A stretch of 64,000 nt of DNA from Bacillota bacterium (GCA_023390555.1 JAEWCQ010000021.1:141852-205851), one strand, 5' to 3'; positions 34,608 to 43,636 are shown, counted from the first letter of the stretch. Notes: generated from the letters alone by a model not told the origin. Made by a program: numbers and translations.

Positions 34608-37600
34608 TCAGTTATCGATTGGTTTCAATGCGCAATCTGCTGCATCAAGTGTCAGATTTCTATTATAATAAGGATCTCCCTTCTGCAGGAATTCCTTCCA
34701 CTTACTGGTCAGCCGGTCCGCTTCTTTTTTCAACCGCTCGCTCTTTTCCGGTGTGGTATCATATCCTCTTGTCTTGGACTCATAATGGTATGCCCATATA
34801 TCCGCATCGTAAATGACTTTATAACCAGTTTCGCGCACCTTCAGACAATAATCCACATCGTTGTAGGCAACCCGGAACAGTTCATCCATTCCGTCCACTT
34901 TCTCATATACACTTTTTTTTGTCATCAGACAGGCCGCTGTCACACAGCTCATTTCATGGCTGGTAGCCAGCCAGGTACAATAACCGCAGCTGTCTCCCTG
35001 TGCACCGTAGAAAATATGGCCTGCAATTCCGCCTATGCCGACAATGACTCCTGCATGCTGTACGGTATCATCCGGATATAATAACTTGGCGCCGACAATT
35101 CCGACATCCTCCTGCTGACAATATCCGAGCATGCTTTCCATCCAGTTGCCGGACATAATTTCCACGTCATTGTTCAAAAGAATCAGATATTCTCCCTTTG
35201 CATATTTTACTGCAAAATTATGGATAGCCGAATAATTAAATTCACCTTCCCAGGTAATCACATGTACCCGCTCATCCTGCGCCGTCCTTTTTTGATAATA
35301 ATCAAAGGTATCCTGCTCTTCACTGTTGTTTTCAATAATCAGTATCTCATAATTCGAATAGCTGCTCTTCTCTTCGATGGAACGGATACAGATATCGAGT
35401 GTCTCTGCCTGATCTTTATTCGGGATCAGAATCGTTACAAGAGGCGTCCCCTTTACCGCAAATTCCGTATGATAGTGGCCTTTCATCTTTGCAAGTGTCA
35501 CCTCTGCAGGTATGCCCATCCGCTTATAATGTGCTTCCAAAGCTTTTCTTCCCGCTTCGTAAGCGTATTCCTTACTCTCAGAATTCCCTGCCGTGGAATT
35601 CATATGCGCCCGCCAGTGATAGAGAATCTTCGCAACATGTCCGATCCGGTTTGCCTTTTCACAGCACCGCAGTACAAAATCATAATCCTGCGCACCGTCA
35701 TATTCCGCCCGAAGCAGCCCCACTTCGTTCAGGAGTTGCCGCTTTACTGCAAAAATATGGGTAATATAGTTATAGTTTCTCAACATCGTCAGATTATATT
35801 CCGTTTTGCATGTCGGGTCAAAGAATACGTCTCCATCTGCGTTCATCTTATCTTCATCCGTGTAGACAGCATCAATCCCGTCATCCTCATTTATTTTCGC
35901 AACGATTTCATAAAGTGCATCCGCACACAGGACATCATCATGATCCGAGAACAGGATCCAGTCCCCTTTCGCCTGTTCCATTGCTGCATTTGTATTTTCA
36001 GAAATTCCCCGGTTCTCTTCCAGCCGGATATAGCGGATTCTGGAATCTTTCTTTGCATATTTGCCTACAATCCGTTTTACCTGCGTTTTTGTACTTGCAT
36101 CTGAAAGGCAAAGTTCCCAGTTCGAATAGGTCTGCGCCTGTATGGATGCAAGCAGTTCTTTCAAAAATACAGCAGGTGTATTGTATGCAGGAATGACGAT
36201 GCTGATCAGCGGCATCTCCGCGAATTTATGTCCCCTCTGTGTTCTCTGCGTTTCCTGTCCCGGATTCTGTGCTTCGATCCAATTGACGTAATCCGATCTC
36301 CACAGCTCCCTGTCTTTGTATACTTCAGATGCAGTTTTCCCATCTGCACAAAACAGAACTTTTACGTAGCCCCCGTGAATCTGACTCAGTGTAATATGGA
36401 GAATGAACCCTGTCTTGCATTCCTTTTTCAACCCATAAATCTCATTGACATCCTCACGGGCATAGGTCTCTATTCTCGCTTCGATCGGCGCCCCATCTCT
36501 GGTCTCAACGGATATCTCCACCTCGTCTGTCATTCCGGAAACCGCCCAGCCGAATATTCTGCCCTCTTCCGGTGTCTTTTCAATTCTGTCTATATGATAA
36601 ACTAATGTTTTTTTTCTCTTCATGACTGATGTTTCCTCCTGCTTCTCCGGCTGCTCCAGTGCCAACTGTTGTTCCGGCTGCTCCGGACAGCAATCCGGAC
36701 GCAATTTCTTCAGACTGTCTGCCGCAAACAGATCCAGTCTGCTCACATGCAGTACCAGATGCAGGCTGCATGCCTCCTCCAGATTCAGTGAAATACACAT
36801 CTGGGGGTCCTCTGTCTCAGACAGAAACAGGTTCGTTCCCAGCGGAATGCTGTTCGTTGTATAGTCCACTGCTTCCCCTGCAATCGATACTTCCATTACC
36901 TCAAAAATACATGCCTGGGGAAAAGGATCAATCCGCACCTGTTTCAATTCCGGTATCAGATGAACGTCCCTCTCTACAATCGGACAGTTGCGGTCGAACA
37001 GCAGCTTTTCGGATTCACTTTCTGCAAAGCCCTCTCCGTAATCACGGTAAACCTGCAGATAGTACGCTGCTTCCACCAACCGGTTGATATCCTCGCTGCC
37101 CGGCGAGATTTCTTCCATGATTGCACGCATCGGCACATAACCGGCCGTGACATAGCGCTGGAAATGTTCCTCCATCACCGCAAACGCTTCCTGCTCCACC
37201 TTTGTTATCCGATATTCCTCAAAATAATGATCCAGCGACAGTATCGAACGCTTCTGGCTTCCGAGCACATAATAGTGCAGGCAGCGATAGATCACAAATT
37301 TGACCGGCACGGGAAAGAGAAACGTCCATTCATAGTCAAGCAGATGATATCTGCCGTCTTGTACTATAAGATTCGAAAAAATCATGTCTATATCGGTCAG
37401 TCTGCGGCTCTCAAAATGTCCAGCCAGTTCCAGCGTACCGAAGACCTCCCGAAATTCTTCCGTCTCTTCAAACGGCCGGAGTGATTCATCCTTTAAAATC
37501 ACAGCAAAAAAATGGTGCATCAGCTGTTCCATTTCCTCATAACGCTCCGCCTCCAGCAGCTCGTCCAGAAGCTCCTCCAGACTTTTTCCGGAAATAAATT

Positions 37601-37835
37601 CAAAATATACCCCGTCATCTTTTTTTTCACAGAAATTGATTTCCAGAGGAGTATCGGCAAAATCATCTCTCAGAAATTCATAACAGGTCTTCAGATTTTC
37701 AATATGTGCGCCTGCAGCTTTTGTCTGCGGCACCTTTCGCACCGTTTTTTTCCCATGTTCCTCTAAAATGTCGGTACGAATCTGAAAGCTCGATGCCCTC
37801 TCTGTAGAAAATTTTGAATAGATCAATTGATTCAT
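34608..37835 (-). CDS. Kinase-like domain fused to two GT2 glycosyltransferase domains
   Basis: 1075 residues. Residues 1-200 look like a kinase fold: TVRKVPQ (K34 as the beta-3 Lys), hinge VYFEFISGKSLEELL, catalytic loop DIDMIFSN (148-155, pattern of HxDxxxxN with D for H) and LLDYEW (D167, metal Asp). A helical part and an E/Q/P-rich linker (384-401) lead to a beta-sandwich (about 410-510, GRIFGWAVSG). GT2 domain 1 starts at 543 (LISIVIPAYNT, DHDD 631-634, TDEDK); domain 2 at 798 (VTILIPNKDQ, NND 888-890, YNDVDYCLK). Its start overlaps the methyltransferase stop (ATGA). With Wzm/Wzt and the methyltransferase this resembles a WbdD-type capping set. MKRKK at 405 suggests an old fusion point. 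Kinase activity is inference. Confidence 0.82.
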   Translation of the reverse strand: MNQLIYSKFSTERASSFQIRTDILEEHGKKTVRKVPQTKAAGAHIENLKTCYEFLRDDFADTPLEINFCEKKDDGVYFEFISGKSLEELLDELLEAERYEEMEQLMHHFFAVILKDESLRPFEETEEFREVFGTLELAGHFESRRLTDIDMIFSNLIVQDGRYHLLDYEWTFLFPVPVKFVIYRCLHYYVLGSQKRSILSLDHYFEEYRITKVEQEAFAVMEEHFQRYVTAGYVPMRAIMEEISPGSEDINRLVEAAYYLQVYRDYGEGFAESESEKLLFDRNCPIVERDVHLIPELKQVRIDPFPQACIFEVMEVSIAGEAVDYTTNSIPLGTNLFLSETEDPQMCISLNLEEACSLHLVLHVSRLDLFAADSLKKLRPDCCPEQPEQQLALEQPEKQEETSVMKRKKTLVYHIDRIEKTPEEGRIFGWAVSGMTDEVEISVETRDGAPIEARIETYAREDVNEIYGLKKECKTGFILHITLSQIHGGYVKVLFCADGKTASEVYKDRELWRSDYVNWIEAQNPGQETQRTQRGHKFAEMPLISIVIPAYNTPAVFLKELLASIQAQTYSNWELCLSDASTKTQVKRIVGKYAKKDSRIRYIRLEENRGISENTNAAMEQAKGDWILFSDHDDVLCADALYEIVAKINEDDGIDAVYTDEDKMNADGDVFFDPTCKTEYNLTMLRNYNYITHIFAVKRQLLNEVGLLRAEYDGAQDYDFVLRCCEKANRIGHVAKILYHWRAHMNSTAGNSESKEYAYEAGRKALEAHYKRMGIPAEVTLAKMKGHYHTEFAVKGTPLVTILIPNKDQAETLDICIRSIEEKSSYSNYEILIIENNSEEQDTFDYYQKRTAQDERVHVITWEGEFNYSAIHNFAVKYAKGEYLILLNNDVEIMSGNWMESMLGYCQQEDVGIVGAKLLYPDDTVQHAGVIVGIGGIAGHIFYGAQGDSCGYCTWLATSHEMSCVTAACLMTKKSVYEKVDGMDELFRVAYNDVDYCLKVRETGYKVIYDADIWAYHYESKTRGYDTTPEKSERLKKEADRLTSKWKEFLQKGDPYYNRNLTLDAADCALKPIDN

Positions 37836-38698
37836 GACTGTCTCTTCTCCATTATATAGAAATATGAATTTGAAAAAAACGGAAATAACCCATGTTCCAG
37901 AATCAGATCCAGACCCTTTGTCTCGTCAAACAGATGCAGTCTTTTTCCATAGATGTCATTGCCGTTCAGATTCAGTTCCCCTTTTTTCGGTAGAAACTGC
38001 GGAGAATAGATGGTCATCGGGAAGCGATAATCCGGATACGGATAATATTCGCTGATTTCAAATTCCGACATTCTGCCAAACAGATCCTGCATTTCCAAGG
38101 AGGTAAAAGTACGTTCCCCATGCGCTCCCGTTTTTCCCTCTATTCCGCCGAAATACGCTCCGCTGTATTCTTCCATGGCGCCTGCAAAATACTTATATCC
38201 CATGCGGTTTTCCACAGCCAGAACCATTTTTCCCGCCTGATTCAGTCTGCCGGAAAGTGCTCGCAGCAGGGAAAACGGTGCCTGCGCCTCCTCTTTTGCA
38301 TCAATATAGCAACAGGCTTTGGCAAAAGCCGAACCAACAAAAATCATATCGTACGTTTGATTTGGCAGATTCTCCAGTTTTCCGGTCACATATTCAATAT
38401 TATCATGCGCTCTGTTGCGAGTCCGGTTGACTGTCTGATAATCGGACAACTGTTCAAGGCAGGTCACTTTGCATGCCTGCCCCGAAAAATAAGAAGTCAA
38501 TGCCCCGCACTCGCTCCCAACCTCAAGAATCGTTTTATCTTTCCATCCGTCATACCAGGAAATCAGATTCTTTCGGAGCGGAGAAAAATGATAGAACACC
38601 TCCGGACTGCGGTAAATAGAAACCACCTGATCCATTTCTTCTTCCGAATATTCACTTGCGATTTTCAACAACAGCTCCACCTGTGTTTTTTCACTCAT
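37832..38698 (-). CDS. Class I SAM-dependent methyltransferase, possible glycan end-capping partner
   Basis: 288 residues. SAM motif I is ILEVGSECGALTSYF (57-71), with CLEQLSDY as the acidic end of beta-2 and YDMIFVGSAF as motif IV region. The C-terminal half (VENRMGYKYFAGAMEEYSGA, YPYPDYRFPMTIYS) belongs to a group found with surface-glycan genes. ATGA overlaps join it to wzt upstream and to the kinase/GT fusion downstream. In WbdD a methyltransferase domain precedes a kinase domain in one chain; here the same order is split over two coupled genes. Methylation of a phosphate or terminal sugar is an inference. Confidence 0.8.
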   Translation of the reverse strand: MSEKTQVELLLKIASEYSEEEMDQVVSIYRSPEVFYHFSPLRKNLISWYDGWKDKTILEVGSECGALTSYFSGQACKVTCLEQLSDYQTVNRTRNRAHDNIEYVTGKLENLPNQTYDMIFVGSAFAKACCYIDAKEEAQAPFSLLRALSGRLNQAGKMVLAVENRMGYKYFAGAMEEYSGAYFGGIEGKTGAHGERTFTSLEMQDLFGRMSEFEISEYYPYPDYRFPMTIYSPQFLPKKGELNLNGNDIYGKRLHLFDETKGLDLILEHGLFPFFSNSYFYIMEKRQS

Positions 38699-39975
38699 CC
38701 CGTTATCCTTTCCACATTAACAGAGGAATTCATATCATAGAAACCAACGGTATTTTTATCCGAAACCACGATAATACTGCAGACATCATACAGTCTGTGA
38801 TATGCATGAAACTCTCCATCCTGGTATCCGGTACAACTGATAGACAACAGATATTCGCCTCCCTGCAAAGACATCTTCTGGCTGAATTCCGCCACAAACA
38901 CGTCACCGGGATTTGCGGTTCCGACACTGACCTTTTCAAACATTGTATTCGTGCCCGTGATGGCAACACCCTTAATATTTTTAAAGGAATAAGTAAAAAT
39001 CGGTTCTTCAATTTTTGTATGGAAACAGACCTTACTCTTAATCGTAAAACTTGTTCCCTTCTCAATGGAATTCGTCAGATCTCCTTCTTCATCCAGAATT
39101 GCGAAATCGATGATTTCTGCCTGACCCGTTCCGTATTCATCCAGCTTGGGATTGATTGGAAAGTGATTCTTCCATGCGGACGTCTGTGCCTCTCCGATAT
39201 GACTCTGCTGTACAAATGCATTGCTGCCATCATCCCCCTGTTTTACGATGATCTTTTTGTACATGCTGATCATTTCCTTCGGAGTCCCCTCCGCTTTCTT
39301 CACACCTTTATTTAAAAGTACAACACGGTCGCAATACTGGCTGATGCTGCTCAGATCATGACTGACAAACAGGATTGTCTTTCCAAGTTTCTTAAATTCC
39401 TGAAATTTCTTATAGCACTTTGTCTGAAAAAACACATCTCCGACAGACAGTGCCTCATCCACGATCAGGATTTCCGGTTCAATATTGATTGCAACCGCGA
39501 ATGCAAGACGTACAAACATACCGCTCGAATAGGTTTTCACCGGCTGGTAGACATAGTCACCGATATCGGCAAAATCGATAATGTCCTGTAATTTCGCGTC
39601 TACCTCTTCTCTTGTGAAGCCGCACATGGTTCCATTCAGGTAGATATTCTGGATTCCGGTATATTCCATATTAAAACCGGCTCCCAGCTCCAAAAGCGCG
39701 GAGATCCTTCCTTCTACGGCTACATTTCCGCCTGTTTCATTCAATACTCCCGTAATGATCTTTAAAATCGTTGATTTTCCGGAACCGTTCGTTCCGATAA
39801 TCCCGACAGTCTCGCCTTTTTTTACATCGAACGAGACATCCCGCAGCGCATAATGCTCCCGGTACAGTTCCTTCTTTTTTGACAACCCAAGCGCATCCCG
39901 CAGACGGTCTGTTGGTTTGTTATATAAGCGATATACTTTATCTACGTGTTCCACTTTAATTGCATATTCATCCAT
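38695..39975 (-). CDS. wzt: Wzt-type ABC exporter ATPase with C-terminal carbohydrate-binding domain
   Basis: 426 residues. ATPase: GTNGSGKSTILKIITGV (Walker A), YSSGMFVRLAFAVAI (signature), ILIVDEALSVGD (Walker B). From about residue 265 there is an extra domain beginning GTGQAEIIDFAILDEEGD and containing VAITGTNTMFEKV, the Wzt C-terminal beta-sandwich that in E. coli O8/O9a reads the modified non-reducing end of the chain before export. That makes a capping reaction likely in the same operon, and the next two genes fit. The TagH-like paralogue at 28.7 kb lacks this domain. Confidence 0.93.
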   Translation of the reverse strand: MDEYAIKVEHVDKVYRLYNKPTDRLRDALGLSKKKELYREHYALRDVSFDVKKGETVGIIGTNGSGKSTILKIITGVLNETGGNVAVEGRISALLELGAGFNMEYTGIQNIYLNGTMCGFTREEVDAKLQDIIDFADIGDYVYQPVKTYSSGMFVRLAFAVAINIEPEILIVDEALSVGDVFFQTKCYKKFQEFKKLGKTILFVSHDLSSISQYCDRVVLLNKGVKKAEGTPKEMISMYKKIIVKQGDDGSNAFVQQSHIGEAQTSAWKNHFPINPKLDEYGTGQAEIIDFAILDEEGDLTNSIEKGTSFTIKSKVCFHTKIEEPIFTYSFKNIKGVAITGTNTMFEKVSVGTANPGDVFVAEFSQKMSLQGGEYLLSISCTGYQDGEFHAYHRLYDVCSIIVVSDKNTVGFYDMNSSVNVERITG

Positions 39976-39993
39976 ATTTCTATCCCATCTCTT

Positions 39994-40830
39994 TTAGAGC
40001 ACATCTGCAAAATGTACTCTCACCCTCTTAAATATTGTAGTACCCAGCCACAAAAATACAATTGTGAAGATCCAAAAATACAGCGTCTGCCACGGATAAT
40101 TCCAGAATCCTGTTTTGTAAATGACAGAGTTGCGGTATCCGTTTACAATATAATACATCGGATTCAGCTTCAAAATGGTAAGGACCACCGGTGACATATC
40201 ACTCTTCATGGAATCGAGATTCCACATGATCGGCGTAATCCAGACACCAACCTGCAATATAATATTGATAATCTGGCTCATGTCACGAAAAAATACTACA
40301 ATCGCACTTGTTGCGTAAGCCAGACCCGTTACCAGCGCAATCATACAGAACGCATAATAGATAATCTGCAATGTATAGAGATCCGGCTCAAAGCCGTATA
40401 CCCAGCATACCACAATTGTCAATGCCAGAAAGAAAAAATGCACGAACAGGGCAGATATTACTTTTACCACCGGCAGAATACTGATCTTAAACACTACTTT
40501 CTTTACCAGATAACTGTACTCCATCAGTGCATTCGTACCACCGATAATCGCATCCTGAAAAAAGAACCATGGCATCAGTCCTGCCATCAGCCAGCAGACG
40601 AACGGCACATTGATTCCCTGCCTCGTCTGTGACCCCGGTGTATGGAGTGCTTTTTCAAATACAAACCAATATACGAAAACCGTAACGAGCGGTTGTATAA
40701 AGGCCCAAATGGTTCCGAGATAGACACCTGCAAATCTCGTTTTAAAATCACTCTTTGAGAGAGACCAGATCAGTTTCCGGTCACGGTAAATCTCCACCGG
40801 ATTGATTTTACTGTTAATTTCTGAAGTCAT
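39994..40830 (-). CDS. wzm: Wzm-type ABC exporter permease
   Basis: 278 residues from the ATG at 40830 (GAGGAA seven bases upstream); a longer frame would overlap rmlC. ABC2-type permease with six membrane segments: LSKSDFKTRFAGVYLGTIWA (amphipathic start), FIQPLVTVFVYWFVFEKAL, and VFFRDMSQIINIILQVGVW. It pairs with the Wzt gene 18 bases downstream. Position right after rmlC suggests that the cargo contains rhamnose, as in RgpC/RgpD systems. Confidence 0.93.
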   Translation of the reverse strand: MTSEINSKINPVEIYRDRKLIWSLSKSDFKTRFAGVYLGTIWAFIQPLVTVFVYWFVFEKALHTPGSQTRQGINVPFVCWLMAGLMPWFFFQDAIIGGTNALMEYSYLVKKVVFKISILPVVKVISALFVHFFFLALTIVVCWVYGFEPDLYTLQIIYYAFCMIALVTGLAYATSAIVVFFRDMSQIINIILQVGVWITPIMWNLDSMKSDMSPVVLTILKLNPMYYIVNGYRNSVIYKTGFWNYPWQTLYFWIFTIVFLWLGTTIFKRVRVHFADVL

Positions 40831-40832
40831 GC

Positions 40833-41402
40833 TTATTTCCTCGTGTATTCTTTGATCCCATTCCAGACTCTGTCCTTGTCGGATAAAATCAGATCTGCTT
40901 CGGTCATTCCCTCCGGCATCGGCCATTCTACTCCGATATCCGGGTCATTCCACAACAGACCGCCCTCATCATTCGGATGATAAAAATCGGTTACTTTATA
41001 GCTGAACTCCGCATACTCAGACAACACGATGAAACCATGTGCAAAGCCCTTTGGAATAAAAAACTGTTTTTTATTTTCAGCAGAAAGCGTGACACCAAAC
41101 CATTTTCCAAAGGTCTTCGATCCCTCTCTCAAGTCGACGGCCACATCAAATACCTCACCGTTTACCACGCGTACCAGCTTGTCCTGCGGGAAATGAAGCT
41201 GAAAATGCAGTCCGCGCAATACCCCCTTCTTGGAAGAGGACTGATTGTCCTGTACAAAATCGCAGTCGATTCCTGCTTCTCTGAAATCATTATAATTATA
41301 GGTCTCCATAAAATATCCGCGTTCGTCCCCGAATACGGCTGGCTCAATTACCTTCAGTCCTACAATTCCATTACAATCATCCGTAACTTTAATCTTACCC
41401 AT
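40833..41402 (-). CDS. rmlC: dTDP-4-dehydrorhamnose 3,5-epimerase
   Basis: 189 residues, normal for RmlC. Cupin motifs: FGDERGYFMETYN, FVQDNQSSSKKGVLRGLHFQ (active-site His in RGLHFQ), VDLREGSKTFGKW, and FIPKGFAHGFIVLSEYAEF. Third step of dTDP-L-rhamnose synthesis. rmlA is upstream in the same operon, while rmlB and rmlD lie 20 kb away in another operon. Its ribosome site is weak, and a short upstream frame through the 72-base repeat ends (TAA 41397-41395) just inside its start, so coupling is possible. Confidence 0.95.
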   Translation of the reverse strand: MGKIKVTDDCNGIVGLKVIEPAVFGDERGYFMETYNYNDFREAGIDCDFVQDNQSSSKKGVLRGLHFQLHFPQDKLVRVVNGEVFDVAVDLREGSKTFGKWFGVTLSAENKKQFFIPKGFAHGFIVLSEYAEFSYKVTDFYHPNDEGGLLWNDPDIGVEWPMPEGMTEADLILSDKDRVWNGIKEYTRK

Positions 41403-41436
41403 TATCTTCTATCTCTCTTTCCTTTGCTGTCTCATT

Positions 41437-41508
41437 GCCCTCACTAATCTCACAGAACGCCCTCGCACTAAATTCAATCTTCGCCTTCAACTCGATTTCA
41501 TTCAGTTG
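41437..41508. repeat. 72-base direct repeat, copy 1
   Basis: Starts GCCCTCACTAATCTCACAGA on the plus strand and ends CATTCAGTTG. It matches copy 2 at 41558-41629 except for two bases. Lies in the 235-base gap between rmlA and rmlC, the only gap in this operon longer than about 100 bases. The minus strand is open in one frame and would encode QLNEIELKAKIEFSARAF. Confidence 0.9.
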
Positions 41509-41557
41509 ACTTTCTGTTGTAGTTCTGTTCGCTAACTTCGGTCTTCGCCTTCGGCTC

Positions 41558-41629
41558 GCCCTCACTAATCTCACAGAACGCCCTCGCACTAAATTCAATC
41601 TTCGCCTTCAGCTCGATTTCATTAAGTTG
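41558..41629. repeat. 72-base direct repeat, copy 2
   Basis: Second copy, 121 bases from the first, so in a different reading frame; the same peptide would be encoded in the shifted frame. Copy 2 begins nine bases after the rmlA stop. Between the copies a shorter related piece (GGTCTTCGCCTTCGGCTC) resembles the inner part of the repeat. The gap 41403-41637 holds nothing else that I recognise. Confidence 0.9.
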
Positions 41630-41637
41630 CTTTCGGG

Positions 41638-42516
41638 CTATAAGCCCTGTGCAATCTCCATCAGATACTGGCCGTACTCTGTTTTCAGAAGCGGCTGTGC
41701 AAGCTCGATCAGCTGCTCCTTATCAATAAATCCTCTCTTGTAAGCAATTTCCTCAATACAGGAGATGTATAATCCCTGACGTTTTTGGAATGCAGACACG
41801 AAATCTGCCGCTGCAAGAAGCATATCGTGATTTCCGGTATCCAGCCATGCAAATCCGCGCCCTAAAGTCTCTACCGATAAAGTCCCCCGGTTCAGATACT
41901 CGTTGTTCACACTTGTGATTTCGATCTCACCGCGTGCAGAAGGCTTTACATTCTTTGCAATATCCACGACGCTGTTATCATAAAAATAGAGACCAGGTAC
42001 CGCATAGTTTGACTTCGGCTCTGCCGGTTTCTCCTCGATGGATAAAGCCTTGCCGTTTTCATCAAATTCTACTACACCATATTCCCGCGGGTCCCTTACA
42101 TAATATCCGAATATCGTAGCTCCGCCGTCTTTCTCCACACGCTCTGCAGCAGACCGCAGCACTTTTGAAAAGCTCTGACCATAGAAAATATTATCTCCCA
42201 ATACCAGTGCAGCCGCATCTTTCCCGATAAACTCCTCACCGATGATAAATGCATCCGCAAGTCCTCTCGGCTGTTCCTGAATCGCATATTCAAAACGCAT
42301 TCCTAACTGTGAGCCGTCTCCAAGCAGTTCTTCAAATACCGGAATATCTCTCGGTGTGGAGATGATCAATACCTCACGGATTCCTGCCAACATCAGTGTA
42401 GACAGCGGATAATAGATCATTGGTTTGTCATATACCGGCATAATTTGTTTGGATATTGCCTTTGTCAATGGATATAAACGTGTTCCGGAACCTCCGGCAA
42501 GAATAATTCCCTTCAT
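41638..42516 (-). CDS. rmlA: Glucose-1-phosphate thymidylyltransferase
   Basis: 292 residues, normal RmlA length. [20 protein letters not shown] carries the nucleotide-binding GGxGTRLxPxT motif; [31 protein letters not shown] and [10 protein letters not shown] follow; [16 protein letters not shown] and AWLDTGNHD complete the set. First step of dTDP-L-rhamnose synthesis. It is the first gene of the 17-gene operon, with a promoter about 70 bases upstream, and so probably a rate-setting gene for the rhamnose-containing polymer. Confidence 0.96.
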   Translation of the reverse strand: MKGIILAGGSGTRLYPLTKAISKQIMPVYDKPMIYYPLSTLMLAGIREVLIISTPRDIPVFEELLGDGSQLGMRFEYAIQEQPRGLADAFIIGEEFIGKDAAALVLGDNIFYGQSFSKVLRSAAERVEKDGGATIFGYYVRDPREYGVVEFDENGKALSIEEKPAEPKSNYAVPGLYFYDNSVVDIAKNVKPSARGEIEITSVNNEYLNRGTLSVETLGRGFAWLDTGNHDMLLAAADFVSAFQKRQGLYISCIEEIAYKRGFIDKEQLIELAQPLLKTEYGQYLMEIAQGL

Positions 42517-42584
42517 GTGAATTTCTTCTCCTTCTCATATATACTTTTCTTGTTTAGACATATTTTCACTTAGTAAACTGTAAT

Positions 42585-42613
42585 ATTATACCATACCTTT
42601 CTTTACTTTTCAC
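42585..42613 (-). promoter_or_regulatory. Promoter of the rmlA-tagD operon
   Basis: On the minus strand GTGAAA (42613-42608), 17 bases, then TATAAT (42590-42585) preceded by TGG, an extended -10. The weak -35 is offset by the TGn element. It fires toward rmlA; the plus-strand GT2 is transcribed the other way from the same 168-base gap. Confidence 0.75.
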
Positions 42614-42624
42614 CCTTAAATTTC

Positions 42625-42653
42625 TTTAAATTCTTCTGAAGATTCGTTATAAT
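42625..42653 (+). promoter_or_regulatory. Probable promoter of the plus-strand GT2 gene
   Basis: TATAAT at 42648-42653, with only a poor -35 (TTTAAA at 42625-42630) 17 bases upstream. The GT2 ATG at 42685 is 32 bases past the -10. The -10 is perfect but the -35 is weak, so expression may be low or need an activator. Confidence 0.5.
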
Positions 42654-42684
42654 GTTATGTATTCCATACAAAAGGAGCATTCTT

Positions 42685-43614
42685 ATGACAAATCCAAAAG
42701 TAAATATCCTTCTTGCAACTTATAACGGAACCAGGTTTCTAAAAGCCCAGCTGGACAGTCTGCTGGCACAGACTTATGAGCATATCTCGATCTATATAAG
42801 AGATGACGGTTCATCGGATGATACGGTGGAACTGATTCGGCAATATCAGAAGTCCAATTCCTCAGATAAACAGATCATTCTTCTGGACAACCATGGAAAA
42901 AATCTCAGATGTCCGGGCTCCTTTTATCAGATTCTGCGCGAATGTGAACCGGCGGACTACTATGCCTTTTGTGACCAGGACGATATCTGGTATCCGGATA
43001 AAATCAAATGGGCTGTGGAAGAGCTGACTGCCGCACCGGAACACTCTCTTCCGCTTGTCTATTTTTCTGGCTATGAGTACTATACGGACGACGGCACCTT
43101 TCTGCGCCACTCTCCAAAGCAGAAGTCATCGATTGGTTTAACGGATGTGCTTTACTACACACCCGCCTCCGGTTTTGTCCTCGTGTTCAATGAATGTGCC
43201 AGACAGGAACTGATTCTGAATGTAGATCCCGGTCAGGAGCTTCATGACAGGTGGCTGCTGCGCGGCGCCGCATGCTTCGGGAATATCATTTCTGATCCGC
43301 GCTATTCCGCAACCCATATCCGTCATGCCGATGCGGTCACCGCCGAAGATTCCAGCGATGCCAATCTGATCAGAAGCTTCCTTCAAAACGAGATCTGCGG
43401 AACTGCCATGACAGACAGCAAAGCATATCTGCGCCATTTCTATGAAGTATACGAAAGCCGGCTTTCCGACCGTGACAAAAACATACTGAAATTGTTCATC
43501 CGCCCGAACAGCCTTTCTGTTCAGCTGAGAAAGCTGTTTTATCCGCACGCGCTGCGTGCCAGACCGGCCGGTGAAATTGCAATTCGCATCCTGTTTCTGT
43601 TAAACAGAATCTAG
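42685..43614 (+). CDS. GT2 glycosyltransferase (rhamnosyltransferase-like)
   Basis: 309 residues from the ATG at 42685, which has AAAGGAG seven bases upstream. VNILLATYNGTRFLKAQLDS, YIRDDGSSDDTVELIRQY and YAFCDQDDIWYPDKIKWA are typical of the RfbF/RgpA-B-like GT2 group that often transfers rhamnose. HDRWLLRGAACFG is the acceptor-side motif. It stands alone on the plus strand, diverging from rmlA and converging on cfa (22-base gap). The neighbouring rhamnose genes support, but do not prove, dTDP-rhamnose as donor. Confidence 0.87.
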   Translation: MTNPKVNILLATYNGTRFLKAQLDSLLAQTYEHISIYIRDDGSSDDTVELIRQYQKSNSSDKQIILLDNHGKNLRCPGSFYQILRECEPADYYAFCDQDDIWYPDKIKWAVEELTAAPEHSLPLVYFSGYEYYTDDGTFLRHSPKQKSSIGLTDVLYYTPASGFVLVFNECARQELILNVDPGQELHDRWLLRGAACFGNIISDPRYSATHIRHADAVTAEDSSDANLIRSFLQNEICGTAMTDSKAYLRHFYEVYESRLSDRDKNILKLFIRPNSLSVQLRKLFYPHALRARPAGEIAIRILFLLNRI

Positions 43615-43636
43615 GAACACCGTCCGCCCTGATGCT

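Noticed and set aside
33565..36104. Long plus-strand open frames of 307 and 294 codons
   Set aside because: Both lie opposite the priming transferase and the kinase/GT2 fusion; composition is that of a reverse-strand shadow.
41395..41598. 67-codon open frame on the minus strand between rmlA and rmlC
   Set aside because: It is made mostly of the repeat and of Arg-rich, repeat-derived sequence; no ribosome site or homologue is recognised. Kept only as a possible leader in the findings.
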